From assembly GCF_900156205.1 (NCBI RefSeq), contig NZ_FTNA01000007.1:109719-173718 (forward strand): a stretch of DNA of 64,000 nucleotides, given 5' to 3'. The DNA comes from Leptospira interrogans. Lineage in GTDB: Bacteria > Spirochaetota > Leptospiria > Leptospirales > Leptospiraceae. Below, piece after piece: positions 1 to 9,620 of the stretch. The translations under genes were made by a program, and so were the position numbers. Position 1 is the first letter of the stretch; each line of letters opens with the position of its first letter. The notes under the pieces are model-generated. The model had not been told where the DNA came from and did not search any database. It saw only the letters and a program-made list of their open reading frames with translations.

Positions 1-635
1 AAATCTTAAATTTTTTTTGAGAAAGCTTTTGATTTGATGTTTACAAAATAGCGATTTGATCTTTAAAAAAACGTGTTAGTTCCCACAGTGCAAATCTTTT
101 TGTTACCATTATAGGTTTTTAGAGTTTTATTGATTATTACTACTCGGATATATAAAAATAAGATCAAAAATCAACAGCCCATTTTGTGAAAACATAGAAA
201 TTCTTACAAATTACGCCTAATCTGAAATTTTTGGCTTTTTTGAAAAAGATCCCACATTCTAATTTTTGAAACAAACTCATCATAGCATTGTTTTTATACG
301 TTCGAGTAATAAGACTCTGTATGAGTTCCCACACTCATTTTTATCTTTACGAATCGAGTCTCTTGCTCAGATAATATTTGAGTTTTTGTAAGTCTTACTG
401 TGAAATCCAGATCTGTATGAGTTCCCACATTTCAAGGTTCTATCGCAAAATCTTAGATTCGTAGCAGTTCCCACAAATTAAGTCACATTATGAATTTTTA
501 AACATTTATTTTTCGTGATTGGAATCGATAAGAGTTCTTACATTTTCAAAATCTAAGTGTAGAACCTAAACTTGTGTTAGTTCCCACATTTTATTTTTAC
601 AGAAAAATCAAATTTTATAAAATGAATCTCTTACG
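1..635. other. Gene-free, repeat-rich stretch
   Basis: No convincing gene is visible. The stretch is very AT-rich and carries several copies of the AGTTCCCAC motif (near 79, 322, 420, 466 and 574) and one family D inverted-repeat element at 138-312. It lies downstream of the minus-strand SCO1-like gene. Confidence 0.7.
138..312. repeat. Family D small inverted-repeat element, copy 1
   Basis: The left end reads TACTCGGATATATAAAAATA and the right end TTTTTATACGTTCGAGTA, which are approximate inverted repeats. The interior (a stretch like TTGGCTTTTTTGAAAAAGATCCCACATTCTAA) is shared with copies at 9.6, 18.2, 30.2, 47.3 and 54.0 kb. No coding capacity is seen. The ends were judged by eye. Confidence 0.6.
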
Positions 636-1373
636 TTAATCTATGTTAAATGAAGTAATCGCAGATTTTTTATCTTCTTCTTTTAAAGTATTCAATTCTA
701 TTTTCAATCTTTCCAAATCTCCAGAACCTTTGGCTCTATATATTCCTCGTAAATAATTTTTTTTATCGATCAAATATACGTTCTCCGTATGAACAAAATC
801 GTTTAAATTATCCTTTCCAGAAATCAACTTTATATCCGCGCCGAATTGATTTCTTGCTAAATCATAAATCGTTTTTTTAGAACCCGTGAGAAAAACCCAA
901 TTATTCTGAACAATTTTATATTGATTTCTAAATTTTTTAAGAACTTCCACCGAATCAGTCTCAGGATTTACAGTAATCGAAACAATCTGAAGATCAGTTT
1001 GGTCTTTTATCTTAGGGATAAAATTCAACATATTTCTGGTAATCATGGGACAAATACCCTTACACTTCGCATAGAAAAATACGACTAACGTATACTTATC
1101 TCTCAAATTTTGATTGTTAAATGCAAGGTTTTCATGGGTAAGAAGAGTAAACTCCGGAACCTTTCTAAGATCATCCGGCAATTTTTTGTCCGCCTCCTGC
1201 CAATAAGGATCCATTACTTCACCTTTAAAGTAAGGAAGAATTCCTTCCTTAGGAAAAGAAAAATAAGTTAATTCAGGATGGTATTTTTCTTTTATATCTT
1301 CACAAAAAACAACAAAAAATATAATAAAAAAAGAATATATTAATTTTATAAATAATTTATATATTAAATTCAT
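636..1373 (-). CDS. SCO1/SenC/PrrC family lipoprotein
   Basis: This protein has a thioredoxin-like SCO fold, a family that delivers copper to cytochrome oxidase or acts as a thiol/disulfide protein in the periplasm. Using the ATG at 1373 (245 aa), the N-terminus is a hydrophobic signal ending in a lipobox with Cys24, so it is probably a lipoprotein. The metal-site motif CKGICP (Cys104 and Cys108, the CxxxCP of SCO proteins) and the distal His195 in FVHTEN are all present, so the copper site looks intact. A TTG start at 1412 would add 13 residues in front of the signal and is less likely. It stands alone, with no cytochrome oxidase genes nearby, so its partner cannot be named from this window. 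Confidence 0.88.
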   Translation of the reverse strand: MNLIYKLFIKLIYSFFIIFFVVFCEDIKEKYHPELTYFSFPKEGILPYFKGEVMDPYWQEADKKLPDDLRKVPEFTLLTHENLAFNNQNLRDKYTLVVFFYAKCKGICPMITRNMLNFIPKIKDQTDLQIVSITVNPETDSVEVLKKFRNQYKIVQNNWVFLTGSKKTIYDLARNQFGADIKLISGKDNLNDFVHTENVYLIDKKNYLRGIYRAKGSGDLERLKIELNTLKEEDKKSAITSFNID

Positions 1374-1643
1374 TATTTCAAACCAACTTTTTTTATTAAG
1401 AATCTGCCACAAAGCAATGCACTAAGTTACTTAGAACGATCCATAGAGAAAGTTTTACTGAGTTTAAACAGAAATGCGTTTTACTCAGAATTATAGAATA
1501 GAGTGTCAACATTTTATATTCAAACAGTGCTTTACAATAAAAACTCACAATGTTTAATTTTATAGAGTTCAGTAACTATCTCAAAATATTTTATCTTTGC
1601 TTAAAGTGCCGATTCCGATTATTCTAAAATATTTCTGAGATAC

Positions 1644-1828
1644 TTAGAGCTGTCCCCAAACCTCAAAGAATTTTATGCTATAATTCTTTAAAAATTTTCA
1701 ATAAAATGCAGTAGTTCCCTACAAATTAAGTTGTATTTGGCAATTTACGAACTTTCGAGTAATTCTAATCTCGTTAAATTTTTGTAGTAGTTCCTAGATT
1801 GGACGGTTTTGGTTTTTAGACAAGCCTT
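1644..1828. repeat. Family B small inverted-repeat element, copy 1
   Basis: It starts TTAGAGCTGTCCCCAAACCTC and ends GGTTTTGG...ACAAGCCTT, approximate inverted ends related to GAGTTTGTCCCAAAACC. The interior shares ATAATTCTTTA, ATGCAGTAGTTCC and CAAATTAAGT with the copies at 7.5, 18.5, 27.4, 32.6 and 37.7 kb. Confidence 0.6.
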
Positions 1829-2158
1829 ATAGTAATTTCACAAAAATGTGGGAACTCATACAGAAATCATAATAACAAAAATGCTACTCAGAATGATAAA
1901 ATATATGTCCAAAATTCCACCTTGAAACTGGCATTTATCTCAAAATTTACGGTCCTTATTTTTATAGTGGTCAGTAAAACTATAAATCATAGAATATAAT
2001 AGTTTCTGTGGGAACTACCATATTTTACTGAAAATTCAAAATGATTCATTCTAAAATTTTGAATAAGTCTCAAAAGAAACTTCCATAAAACCCAAAAACT
2101 CAATTTCTTCATAAATCAATATTTGGCGAAGATCATACAATGAAAAAATTCATTAGAA

Positions 2159-2261
2159 TAGAATTGTTGAAAAATTAATTCTCCATTTGTTTCTATTTTA
2201 TGGAAACGAACAATTGAAGCGGTTTTGTTAATCTGAACTATGGAATTTTTCAACAACTCTA
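2159..2261 (+). repeat. Family A MITE-like element, copy 1
   Basis: A 103-bp element bounded by TAGAATTGTTGAAAAATT and AATTTTTCAACAACTCTA. The ends are near-perfect inverted repeats. The interior (TTCTCCATTTGTTTC, then GTTTTGTTAATC) is shared with eleven other copies in this window. It is too short to encode a transposase. Confidence 0.8.
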
Positions 2262-2413
2262 ATATAATTTTCTAATTTTTTTACGCCAAACGCGCGTTAA
2301 CTATAAGTTTCCTTATATTCAAAAAAATGAATTATGTTTTCAAACATAATTCAAAGATCCAGTTGTTTAAAAATAGACGTTCTAAAATTCTATTTCTACA
2401 AAATGGAAAACGA

Positions 2414-2971
2414 TCAGTCCGAACTTTTGATAGGCTCGCAAATTTTGCTTCCGGGTAAACCGATAGAACTTCCATCCTTTGCAATTACGGTATTCATAAA
2501 AATTTGTCCGTTCCGATTCCATTTTTTAGAAACGAGTAATTTTCCGTTTTCATCAAATTTTTCGTAGATAAAAGGTCGATTATTATCATACCATTCCCAA
2601 CGATCGTGAATATACTTTCCGGAACGAAACTCGGAATACAATCGATTGTTGCCATTTAGAAACCAAGTCCTATGAATTCCTTCCTTGAACCCTTCCTTAA
2701 AATATCTTCTTTCCAATAACTGACCATCTTTGTTTTTAGAAGTCATTTCACCATCTTCTAAACCGTTTTTAAATTGGGTCGTTTCTATCTCTCCCAAAAC
2801 TGGAATCTCTTTTTTGATAAATCCGGTGAAAAGTTTCCCTCTATAGTAAAATCGGCCTTGGAACACTTGTAAGTTCGGATCTGTATTTTCAATCGTCTCT
2901 CCTGCTTGACAGCCGACAAACACGACCGTCAAGACAATCGAAAGTATGAAAAACGATTTAGTTGGAAACAC
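2414..2971 (-). CDS. MORN-repeat lipoprotein (MORN_2/YwqK-like)
   Basis: A 185-aa probable lipoprotein: the hydrophobic signal ends in VVFVGC with Cys21. The rest consists of repeats of the MORN_2 type, visible as FKNGLEDGEMTSKNKDG, YFKEGFKEGIHRTWFLNG, FRSGKYIHDRWEWYDN and KFDENGKLLVSKKWNRNG. Such repeats form an antiparallel beta-meander and are common in envelope proteins of unknown role. Its start overlaps the end of the upstream YHYH gene by 14 bp, so the two are probably co-transcribed and translationally coupled. No enzymatic residues can be identified and I assign no specific function. Confidence 0.8.
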   Translation of the reverse strand: MFPTKSFFILSIVLTVVFVGCQAGETIENTDPNLQVFQGRFYYRGKLFTGFIKKEIPVLGEIETTQFKNGLEDGEMTSKNKDGQLLERRYFKEGFKEGIHRTWFLNGNNRLYSEFRSGKYIHDRWEWYDNNRPFIYEKFDENGKLLVSKKWNRNGQIFMNTVIAKDGSSIGLPGSKICEPIKSSD

Positions 2972-3848
2972 TTCCTATCGTTCCGTAAAAAAAGGAACCC
3001 ATCAAAGTGTCAATCCCTGCAGTAGCATCAGGAGCAAAGTGATAGTGATAAGTTGGAGTAGAAAAGTGAACCGTAGCTTTTGTATGCCCATGCAAATTAT
3101 CCAAATCAGTTGGGACAAAGTCATCTCCAGTTGACGAAGTTCCGTTATCGCATTTTTTTCCGTAAATTGCGTAACCATCCAAAATCACTCCGATCAAATT
3201 TGAATCGTTGTTACTCACCTTTGTTACCGCTGCGTGATGGTGATAAACCCCTGTATTTTGAGGATGGCCTCCAAAGTTATCAAAAGTCTGAGCCTCCACT
3301 GCGAGAGTATCAGGTGGATTGGCTGCGTTATTAAAAATCGCAAGACCGTTTACTGTAATTCCTATCGACACAAGTCCGCCTTGTGTTCCGACAGTTCCAC
3401 TTCCTTTTATGGGACTGGAAGGAATCGTATAAACGAATTTTTGACTCGAAACGGAATTATTTCCTGCAGGCATATTTCCTGTCGGAAGTGTTTCAAACAA
3501 AGGAGAACTTGAACCGTAATAATAACTTTTCGTATTGGGAACGTTCTGAGATTTAAATATATAACTGGAACCAGATACATAAGCTACGGAACATTTAAAG
3601 TTATTCTTGATCCAAGTAGGAAGCGCTGAATCCATACAAGTAGTCACTCCGGTAACACAACCTGAGGATGCATCCAAAGTTGCCGTACCCTTAGATACTG
3701 TAATTCCCGTATTAGCTGAACTTCCATTACAATATCCGCCAGAAAGCGCGGCCAAAGCAGCTACAGTAAGATCATCATCGTTGGAATCCTTCTTACAAAC
3801 CACGAAGGAAAGAAAGACCAGAAATATTAAAATCGATTTTTGAATCAT
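2958..3848 (-). CDS. YHYH domain-containing lipoprotein
   Basis: The ATG at 3848 follows a good Shine-Dalgarno sequence (AGGAG) and gives 296 aa beginning with a signal whose lipobox ends at Cys18 (FLSFVVC). The C-terminal half is the YHYH domain: GVYHHHAAV, VILDGYAIYG, LDNLHGHT and the name-giving TYHYHF are all present. This histidine-rich domain is found in secreted bacterial proteins, and metal binding is often suggested but not established. The 3' end overlaps the MORN gene by 14 bp. An upstream in-frame start at 3875 is possible but lacks an equally good ribosome site. Confidence 0.85.
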   Translation of the reverse strand: MIQKSILIFLVFLSFVVCKKDSNDDDLTVAALAALSGGYCNGSSANTGITVSKGTATLDASSGCVTGVTTCMDSALPTWIKNNFKCSVAYVSGSSYIFKSQNVPNTKSYYYGSSSPLFETLPTGNMPAGNNSVSSQKFVYTIPSSPIKGSGTVGTQGGLVSIGITVNGLAIFNNAANPPDTLAVEAQTFDNFGGHPQNTGVYHHHAAVTKVSNNDSNLIGVILDGYAIYGKKCDNGTSSTGDDFVPTDLDNLHGHTKATVHFSTPTYHYHFAPDATAGIDTLMGSFFYGTIGSVSN

Positions 3849-5262
3849 ATTTTCTCCTACATTGTTTTCAAACACCCGAATCCGGGTTTAAGCGCGCCTA
3901 TTTTACACTACTTGAGTATAAGATAAAGAACTAAAATGCTCGTAGACTAAGTTAATTTTTGTTTTTTTAAAGGAGTTTGGATTTGAAATGAACGCTTTTA
4001 GAGTAACAATTTTTTCCCTACTTTACAATTTTCGCCTTATCCACTTGAGAACTATAAAATTGAGTATTTAGTATTTTAACTTGAATTCAGTGTAAGCAAT
4101 CCGCTTTATCTTAGGTCAATTTTTTCGTAAGAAAAATAAATGTGGGAACTACTGCAAATCGTGGGTTCACCGGTTAAACTTTGAAAATTGTGGGAACTAC
4201 TAGAAAATACAAAAAGAATTATTGTACAATCAGGTTTTTGCACAAAATCTCTATTTTGCGGCTGACCATCATCGAAATTTAAAATCTCACTTTAAAGTGG
4301 TTCGGCTGAGAAAGACTTTTCTAAAAGTATGAGTTCCTACAATTTTAGAATTTGTTCGTAAAATCGTGGTTTGCAGCAGTTCCCACACTTGAATACAACA
4401 GATTCAATTGTTATAAATTTCTATTTTATAAATTATGGTAGTTCCCACAGAAACCGTCGCTTAGAAACCCGTTTATTATTTTGTAATTATTTTTTTTAGA
4501 ATTTGATTTTTGTAATAGTTCCTACATTAGAATTGTTGAAAAATTAATTCTCCATTTGTTTCTATTTTATGGAAATGAGCAATTGAAGCAGTTTTGTTAA
4601 TCGGAACTAGGGAATTTTTCAACAACTCTATTTAAAGAATCGATCTGTAAAATTCAGATTCCAACTTTTTTCAGAATTATGAGTTCCTTACGCCGAACTC
4701 ACGTTAGTTAGAATGTTGGCTTCCTCAAAAAAGTCATAAATTCAGGGATTAATGCAACTTTTAGAATGTAATACATTTTTGTAAAAACCCGTTGTTACTG
4801 TTCAAACCATTTTGATAGATATTCCGTAGTAAATCAATGAACAAAGTTCTGGTACAATCTCTATAGTTTTCAAGATAATTTCTTAGAAAAAATATAATTT
4901 ACGGGAGTTCCCACAATTGTTTTACAAGAAAACTTTTTGATAAAATGCAGTAGTTCCCATAGAAACGTTTCTTACAAATTATTTACGAATTTTTAAAACT
5001 AATATTTTGTTGTTAAAACTGTATTACATGGTAGTTCCCACAAACTGCGATTTTACAGATAAATTCTTCAGTACATAAAAGAGCGAAAATTTGTTTTTTA
5101 ATTTTATAAAACTCTAAAATGAATTAAATCCAGAAAAGTAATACAATAAACTTTGAATTTGTCAAAACACCTAAAGAAGGTCAATTTACAGAAAATTTAA
5201 CGCTTAGAATGAGTACCTTTAAATTTTATAGAAAACAAAAATTAATTTTTCCGCAAAAAATC
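3849..5262. other. Long gene-free, repeat-rich stretch
   Basis: About 1.4 kb with no supportable gene. It carries at least seven GTGGGAACT/AGTTCCCAC motifs (for example 4141, 4188, 4380, 4439, 4908, 5034), a family A element at 4528-4630, and a family C-type end (TTACGCCGAACTCACGTTAG) near 4689. Two of the motifs at 4141 and 4188 are direct repeats separated by about 47 bp. Confidence 0.7.
4528..4630 (+). repeat. Family A MITE-like element, copy 2
   Basis: A 103-bp copy with ends TAGAATTGTTGAAAAATT and AATTTTTCAACAACTCTA. It is nearly identical to the copies at 7652-7754 and 30421-30523, including the interior GCAGTTTTGTTAATCGGAAC, suggesting recent spread of this subtype. Confidence 0.85.
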
Positions 5263-5526
5263 TCATTTATCCAAAGCATTCTCTAGTTCTTCAAAAACAC
5301 CAGTACTCAAAAGATCCGAATCCCCAGGATCAAAATCCTGAAACCAAAAATTAACATAAACACTCAAACCTAAAAATAAAATAAGAGAAGCACCTAACGC
5401 ACGTTTGTTTCTAATTTCTTTTCGATCCATTTGAATTACGTTTGAAGAAATACGCATTACCCAATCCGGATCTTTTTTTCTTTTGAGAATTTCTGATTTC
5501 ATAGAATAAGCCCGGTCATTCTTCAT
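5263..5526 (-). CDS. Small single-pass membrane protein, candidate anti-sigma factor
   Basis: An 87-aa protein with a charged N-terminal part of about 42 residues, one predicted transmembrane helix (around residues 44-62, ALGASLILFLGLSVYVNFWF) and a short acidic tail. No family is recognised. Its start overlaps the sigma factor gene by 11 bp, a translationally coupled position that in many bacteria is held by a membrane anti-sigma factor. That role is inferred only from position and topology. The cytoplasmic part lacks any recognisable zinc-finger HxxxCxxC motif. Confidence 0.7.
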   Translation of the reverse strand: MKNDRAYSMKSEILKRKKDPDWVMRISSNVIQMDRKEIRNKRALGASLILFLGLSVYVNFWFQDFDPGDSDLLSTGVFEELENALDK

Positions 5527-6061
5527 AAAATTTCTCCTTAGCGCCGACTCGCTTCATCATCTCTTTTCCTCTGGCCGCCCTTGACTTAACGGTTCCAGGT
5601 TTAACTCCCATCGTTTCCGAAATCTGTTTTTCGGAATACCCTGCAAGATAGAATTCGAGAACCTTTCTATATTTATTCGGAATTTTGATCAAAAGAGAAC
5701 GCAACAATCCAATCACTTCCTGAGAATTCCGTTCGGAGTTCTCGTTCAGATTCGATTTGACTTCGAGAAAGTCTTCCTCTTTTTTGGAGTTGATCAATTT
5801 CTCCGCACGCGCCTCTTCCTTTCTAAGTTTATCGTTCATTCTTAGGGATTCGTTTCTAGCAATCGTATATAACCAAGTACTGAGTTTAGATTCTTGGCGG
5901 AATTGATTTTTTTTGAGAGCTTTGTAAGCACGAAAATACGTTTCTTGAGCCACATCATCTATGGCATAATAAAACCTCTCTGCGAGATTTTTTTCAATCG
6001 CAGAGAGGACTGTATTCCTAGTGGAATTAACGATTTCAGCAAATTCGGATTCAGTCATCAT
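5516..6061 (-). CDS. ECF-type RNA polymerase sigma factor
   Basis: A 181-aa sigma-70 family factor with only regions 2 and 4, the architecture of extracytoplasmic function sigma factors. Region 2 is visible as DDVAQETYFRAYKAL...STWLYTIARNESL (about residues 36-75), and region 4 as LLIKIPNKYRKVLEFYLAGYSEKQISETMG followed by the recognition helix VKPGTVKSRAARGKEMM (about 130-172). It is the middle gene of a three-gene operon: it overlaps the upstream Spy-like gene by 11 bp and the downstream membrane protein by 11 bp. This suggests an envelope-stress regulon, with the lipoprotein as sensor or target. Confidence 0.9.
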   Translation of the reverse strand: MMTESEFAEIVNSTRNTVLSAIEKNLAERFYYAIDDVAQETYFRAYKALKKNQFRQESKLSTWLYTIARNESLRMNDKLRKEEARAEKLINSKKEEDFLEVKSNLNENSERNSQEVIGLLRSLLIKIPNKYRKVLEFYLAGYSEKQISETMGVKPGTVKSRAARGKEMMKRVGAKEKFYEE

Positions 6062-6491
6062 GATGACGATGTTTTTGTTGAAACTCTGTAATTAAATCCA
6101 CCAGTTGATTTCTTTGTTCCGGAGTTAGAATCGAATGAAATTCGACTGCCTTTTTTGTCATAAAGGTTCTCATCTCAATCATCTTATTCATTTCTAACTC
6201 AAACGATTTGTTAATTTTCTTTTCGTCTAAAGTCGGCTGACGAAACTCTGTAAGGACTTCAGCAGGAATTCTAGGGCCTTGTAATTTGAGCTCCTTTCTC
6301 TTGGACAAAATTTCATCTTTAATTCGATAGAGTTCTTTCTTTTGAGAATCATTTAGATCCAATTCGGAATTAATTTTTTTTACTACAAACTCCGCTCTTT
6401 TTTCAGGAGACCTATAATGTCTACTACAACCGCCGACCAACAAAGTCATCACCAAAAGAATCAAACCGGAAACTTTAAAAAATCCTTTCAT
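6051..6491 (-). CDS. Spy/CpxP-like (LTXXQ-type) periplasmic lipoprotein
   Basis: The chosen ATG at 6491 has GGGGGA upstream and gives a signal ending in LVGGC (Cys22), so it is probably lipid-anchored. The mature part is helical and charged, with LDLNDSQKKELYRIKDEIL near the N-terminus and SILTPEQRNQLVDLITEFQ near the C-terminus; these two LTxxQ-like segments are typical of the Spy/CpxP/metal-sensor fold. It ends in HRHHDD, a possible metal ligand cluster. It is the first gene of the operon with the ECF sigma factor. Comparable periplasmic proteins (CnrX/ZraP type) modulate sigma or kinase signalling in response to metals, which is the likeliest role here by inference. Confidence 0.82.
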   Translation of the reverse strand: MKGFFKVSGLILLVMTLLVGGCSRHYRSPEKRAEFVVKKINSELDLNDSQKKELYRIKDEILSKRKELKLQGPRIPAEVLTEFRQPTLDEKKINKSFELEMNKMIEMRTFMTKKAVEFHSILTPEQRNQLVDLITEFQQKHRHHDD

Positions 6492-7470
6492 TGGATTTCC
6501 CCCATTATCTACACCTCTGACCAAAGACACCAAACTTGGTTCCGCTTTTTTTCGAATTTTAAAAAGTGATCCGGAACAAAACCGCTCTATTCAAAACAAA
6601 TCGGAATGTAGTTTGTTATGGTTTATTTTAAAATTAGGCTATGTTCACTTAGAACGCGTTATGCATCCTTATCTACTTAAAACGAAATTTACGGAAAAAA
6701 TTTTTTGAATTATTATAAAGAAAAGACGTATGAAAATAAAACTCTGATAAACTTGTTCAAAAAATTAAAATCTAGGAACTCACTCAAAAAGACCGTTTTA
6801 ATTTTCAAAGTAGGCACAATTTGTAAAACAAAATGACATCACTTTTAGACTTTAAAACCGTGGGAACTCTTACAATTTTAACACCGTCAAAAAAGTTTAT
6901 GATCTCCTACTGATCTATGAAATTGAGTATCATGAGCCTTTATCGCAAAACCTGATTCAAAATAAAACATTAGGTATTCTGTTATATAGTTCTAAGTAAA
7001 GAGACAAAATCTGTGGGAACTACTACATTCTGGTTATTAACGACTAAATCATCATGGACTATAAATCTGTGAAGTCTATGTAAAACATTTTCTTTATAAA
7101 ATCTGATTTTTCCGTAAAAAATAAAATGTGGGAACTACCACAAGTTTGAATTTTACAGATAAATTCTGATGTGGGAACTCATACAGAAACGGTATGATCG
7201 AAAGAAAAAAATTTATAAAAAAACGATAAATCACAAAATGAGGCAGAATCTGTGGGAACTACCGCAAATCCGGATTTTACAGATAAACTAAACTTCCAAA
7301 AGCTCAAACATACTTTAAACAAAAAATCAAGTCTCTAAAGTAGGATTAACAATCTTATAAAATAGGTATCATAAATTTTAAAATACGTCTCCGTTCAGAT
7401 AAAGTTAAAATCTTTCTATAGTTTCTGAGTAAGAAATATTTTTCTAATTCCATTATCTTGAATTCACATT

Positions 7471-7790
7471 AAGAATTTGTCCCAAAACCATCCAATGTGG
7501 GAACTACTATAAAAATTTAACGACATTATAACTACTCGAAAGTTCACAAATTGTCAAATGTGACCTGCAGAGCGACCATAGAAGCGATGCATTGAGTTTC
7601 ACAAAAATGTAGGAACTACTAACTTTATTAAAAATTTCTAAAGAATTATAATAGAATTGTTGAAAAATTAATTCTCCATTTGTTTCTATTTTATGGAAAT
7701 GGGCAATTGAAGCAGTTTTGTTAATCGGAACTAGGGAATTTTTCAACAACTCTAATGTAAAATTCTTTGAAGTTTTGGGACAAACTCTTA
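7471..7790 (-). repeat. Family B element, copy 2, interrupted by a family A element
   Basis: Starts AGAATTTGTCCCAAAACC and ends GTTTTGGGACAAACTCTTA, in inverted orientation to copy 1. The family A element at 7652-7754 splits the AAAGAATTATA/TGTAAAATTCTTTG segment that is continuous in other family B copies. A further stretch around 7560-7605 (CTGCAGAGCGACCATAGAAG) replaces the normal interior and resembles sequence near 37845-37862. Confidence 0.6.
7652..7754 (+). repeat. Family A MITE-like element, copy 3, nested in family B
   Basis: A 103-bp copy with intact ends, almost identical to copies 2 and 8. It sits inside a family B element, so it must have arrived after that element did. Confidence 0.85.
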
Positions 7791-7919
7791 AGTCTTTAAA
7801 GTAAATTGCTTAATAAAATTCTAATAAAGAATCATTTCCCAAAAACTGAAATAAACTTCACGATCTTTATTTGAAAAAAACTTTATATTTAAAAACAAAT
7901 CAATCCATACGATCCCCAA

Positions 7920-8603
7920 TCAGTGTTCCGTCTGAATTGTAATGTCTTCTTTAGAAATCTCATATTTAATCGCCAAACGATCCTTTAGAGAAGAAAGAAG
8001 TTGAGTTCCACTTTTAAAATAAAAAAATTCAGGATTTACCTTGATCAGAATACTTCGTAAAGAAGGAAGTTCTTTTAAAAAAAATGCAATTTCCTGAACG
8101 AGTTTTTCTATACTCTTTCCGTAAGGACATCCTTTTAATTCGATTCCAACTCCAACCCCTTTATCAGTGTGAGTAAAAGGAAGGATTTCAAATGGATATT
8201 CTTTCTTATCGATCAATGAATTCGTTTTAATCCCCAACGCCTGACAAATTTTTTCGATCAATACATGAGTATCGATCGGTTTTAAAAGATAAGCTACAAG
8301 TTTCTTATTATGTGCAGCTTGAATGATTGTTTCTTTTTCGTTACTTACGGTTAAAAATATAATTGGAGTCATTCGATTCATATCTGGAATTCTTTCCAAA
8401 AAATCAAGACCACTGAGTTTAGGCATCCGATTATCAGTAAGAATTAAGTCGTATCGAATCTTTCTCAATTTGATTTCGGCAGCAACCCCATCTACAACAT
8501 GATCCACGTCAAAATTATATCTTTCCAAATGACGGATCAAAAGTTCCGCATTACTTTCGTCGTCTTCTGCTAGTAAAATAGAATAAGTCGGCGCAACTTT
8601 CAT
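7920..8603 (-). CDS. Response regulator with receiver domain and unassigned C-terminal domain
   Basis: A 227-aa protein. Residues 7-123 are a receiver domain: acidic pair in LLAEDDES (Glu13, Asp14, Asp15), phospho-acceptor Asp57 in LILTDNRMP, Thr85 region FLTVSN, and Lys108 in YLLKPID, so phosphorylation should be possible. The C-terminal 100 residues match no output domain I know, so it may be a single-domain-type regulator with a partner-binding tail. The start has GGAG eight bases upstream. No kinase is adjacent, so its partner is unknown. Confidence 0.87.
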   Translation of the reverse strand: MKVAPTYSILLAEDDESNAELLIRHLERYNFDVDHVVDGVAAEIKLRKIRYDLILTDNRMPKLSGLDFLERIPDMNRMTPIIFLTVSNEKETIIQAAHNKKLVAYLLKPIDTHVLIEKICQALGIKTNSLIDKKEYPFEILPFTHTDKGVGVGIELKGCPYGKSIEKLVQEIAFFLKELPSLRSILIKVNPEFFYFKSGTQLLSSLKDRLAIKYEISKEDITIQTEH

Positions 8604-8862
8604 AAGACGGGCTCCTTAAAATTTTAAGAATACATATCTATCTTTTCATATTTTTCTGACAATTTTTTTAGGATCTACGAGGAACGTTTTTCATACGGAA
8701 AATTTTACTTTGAAAAACGAATTCTTCTAAAAAAATACTTTTAAAAAGTCCCTTTCAGACTTCATTTTTTACAAAATGCAATACCGCGCTTTTTTAAAGG
8801 ACTTTTAATCAGAACTACAAATAAAGGACCAATCCAATATAGTTTATACTTCAATAATGTGG

Positions 8863-8962
8863 ATTCAGTGTAAGAAAATTTGGGCGAATCCGGCGTTGCT
8901 GGTCGGCGTTTTCAGCTCCAGTCAATCAATTGTATGAAAGAAACTTGATACGATATTTTGTC
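8863..8962 (+). repeat. Family F repeat, copy 1
   Basis: Contains TCAGCTCCAGTCAATCAATT followed by GTATGAAAGAAAC. The same block appears at 14921-15030 in direct orientation and at 38684-38782 inverted. Its start (GATTCAGTGTAAG) resembles a family C end. Confidence 0.55.
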
Positions 8963-9002
8963 TTGAGTTTCAATTTATTATAGAAAGCGCTCCATAGAAA
9001 GC

Positions 9003-9347
9003 CATAACCTTACCCACAAGTTGAATAGGATTTTAGAATCAAAATGAACTCAACAGAACGGGCTTTCTATGGATCGCCGTTCTGGGCTCAAAAAAGCACA
9101 TTTTTCAAGTGTTCCGACAAGAATGAGTCTTTTTACTTGCAAAAAGTATGTTTTTCTGATAGAGAAAAATTTTCCGAACCTTACCACCCCCACCCAAAAA
9201 TAGAGAAAACTCAGCACAACGCTCTTTATGAATCGCGTTGTGGGGTGGGAACTAAGTTTTACAGAGGATTTGTCGTAACTCCGACAGATTTATATTGAGA
9301 TCAAATACTTGTGGGGTGGGTTATTATAGAAAGCGTTCTGCTGAGTT
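9003..9347 (+). repeat. Long repeat E, copy 1 (inverted partner at 38 kb)
   Basis: About 345 bp closely matching, in reverse complement, 37868-38246. Shared landmarks are GAACTCAACAGAACGGGCTT, CAAGTGTTCCGACAAGAATG and ACCCCCACCCAAAAATAG. It has its own approximate inverted ends (CATAACCTTACCCACAAGTT and ACTTGTGGGGTGGGTTAT). Confidence 0.75.
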
Positions 9348-9620
9348 CCCTACGCCTCAATCGCTTTCGCATTGAATCCCATCAAACTTACATGAAACAG
9401 CACTTTATAATAAATATTTACGGTATTCAATTTGATAGATATGATATATAACGTGAGTTTGGCCATAACTCATTTCCGAAAAAAGTTGGAATCTAAACTT
9501 TGTAAATCATTCTTACTATGTGGGAACTACCGCAAATCACAATTTTACGAACATATTTTAAAATTGTAAAAACTCATACTTTTAGAAATTTTCTTTATTT
9601 TATTATGCCGAACCTACGTT

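Larger units (their letters stand above)
1374..2413. other. Gene-free, repeat-rich stretch
   Basis: No gene is supported. It contains a family B element (1644-1828), a family A element (2159-2261), and GTGGGAACT motifs near 1848 and 2009. A sequence like TTACGCCAAACGCGCGTTAA near 2281 resembles one end of family C. Confidence 0.65.
6492..7919. other. Long gene-free, repeat-rich stretch
   Basis: About 1.4 kb without a supportable gene. It has many GTGGGAACT motifs (near 6862, 7015, 7127, 7162, 7251, 7498) and a family B element (7471-7790) that is itself interrupted by a family A element (7652-7754). An open reading frame across 7507-7749 is created entirely by these repeats and is not called. 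Confidence 0.7.

Noticed and set aside
4141..4200. CRISPR-like appearance of GTGGGAACT repeats with regular spacing
   Set aside because: The repeat core is only about 10-12 bases, spacers are related to each other rather than unique, orientation varies, and no cas gene is present.
9044..9298. 84-residue open frame starting at an ATG
   Set aside because: It lies wholly in repeat E. The inverted copy at 38 kb does not preserve the frame, and the protein shows no domain or sensible composition.
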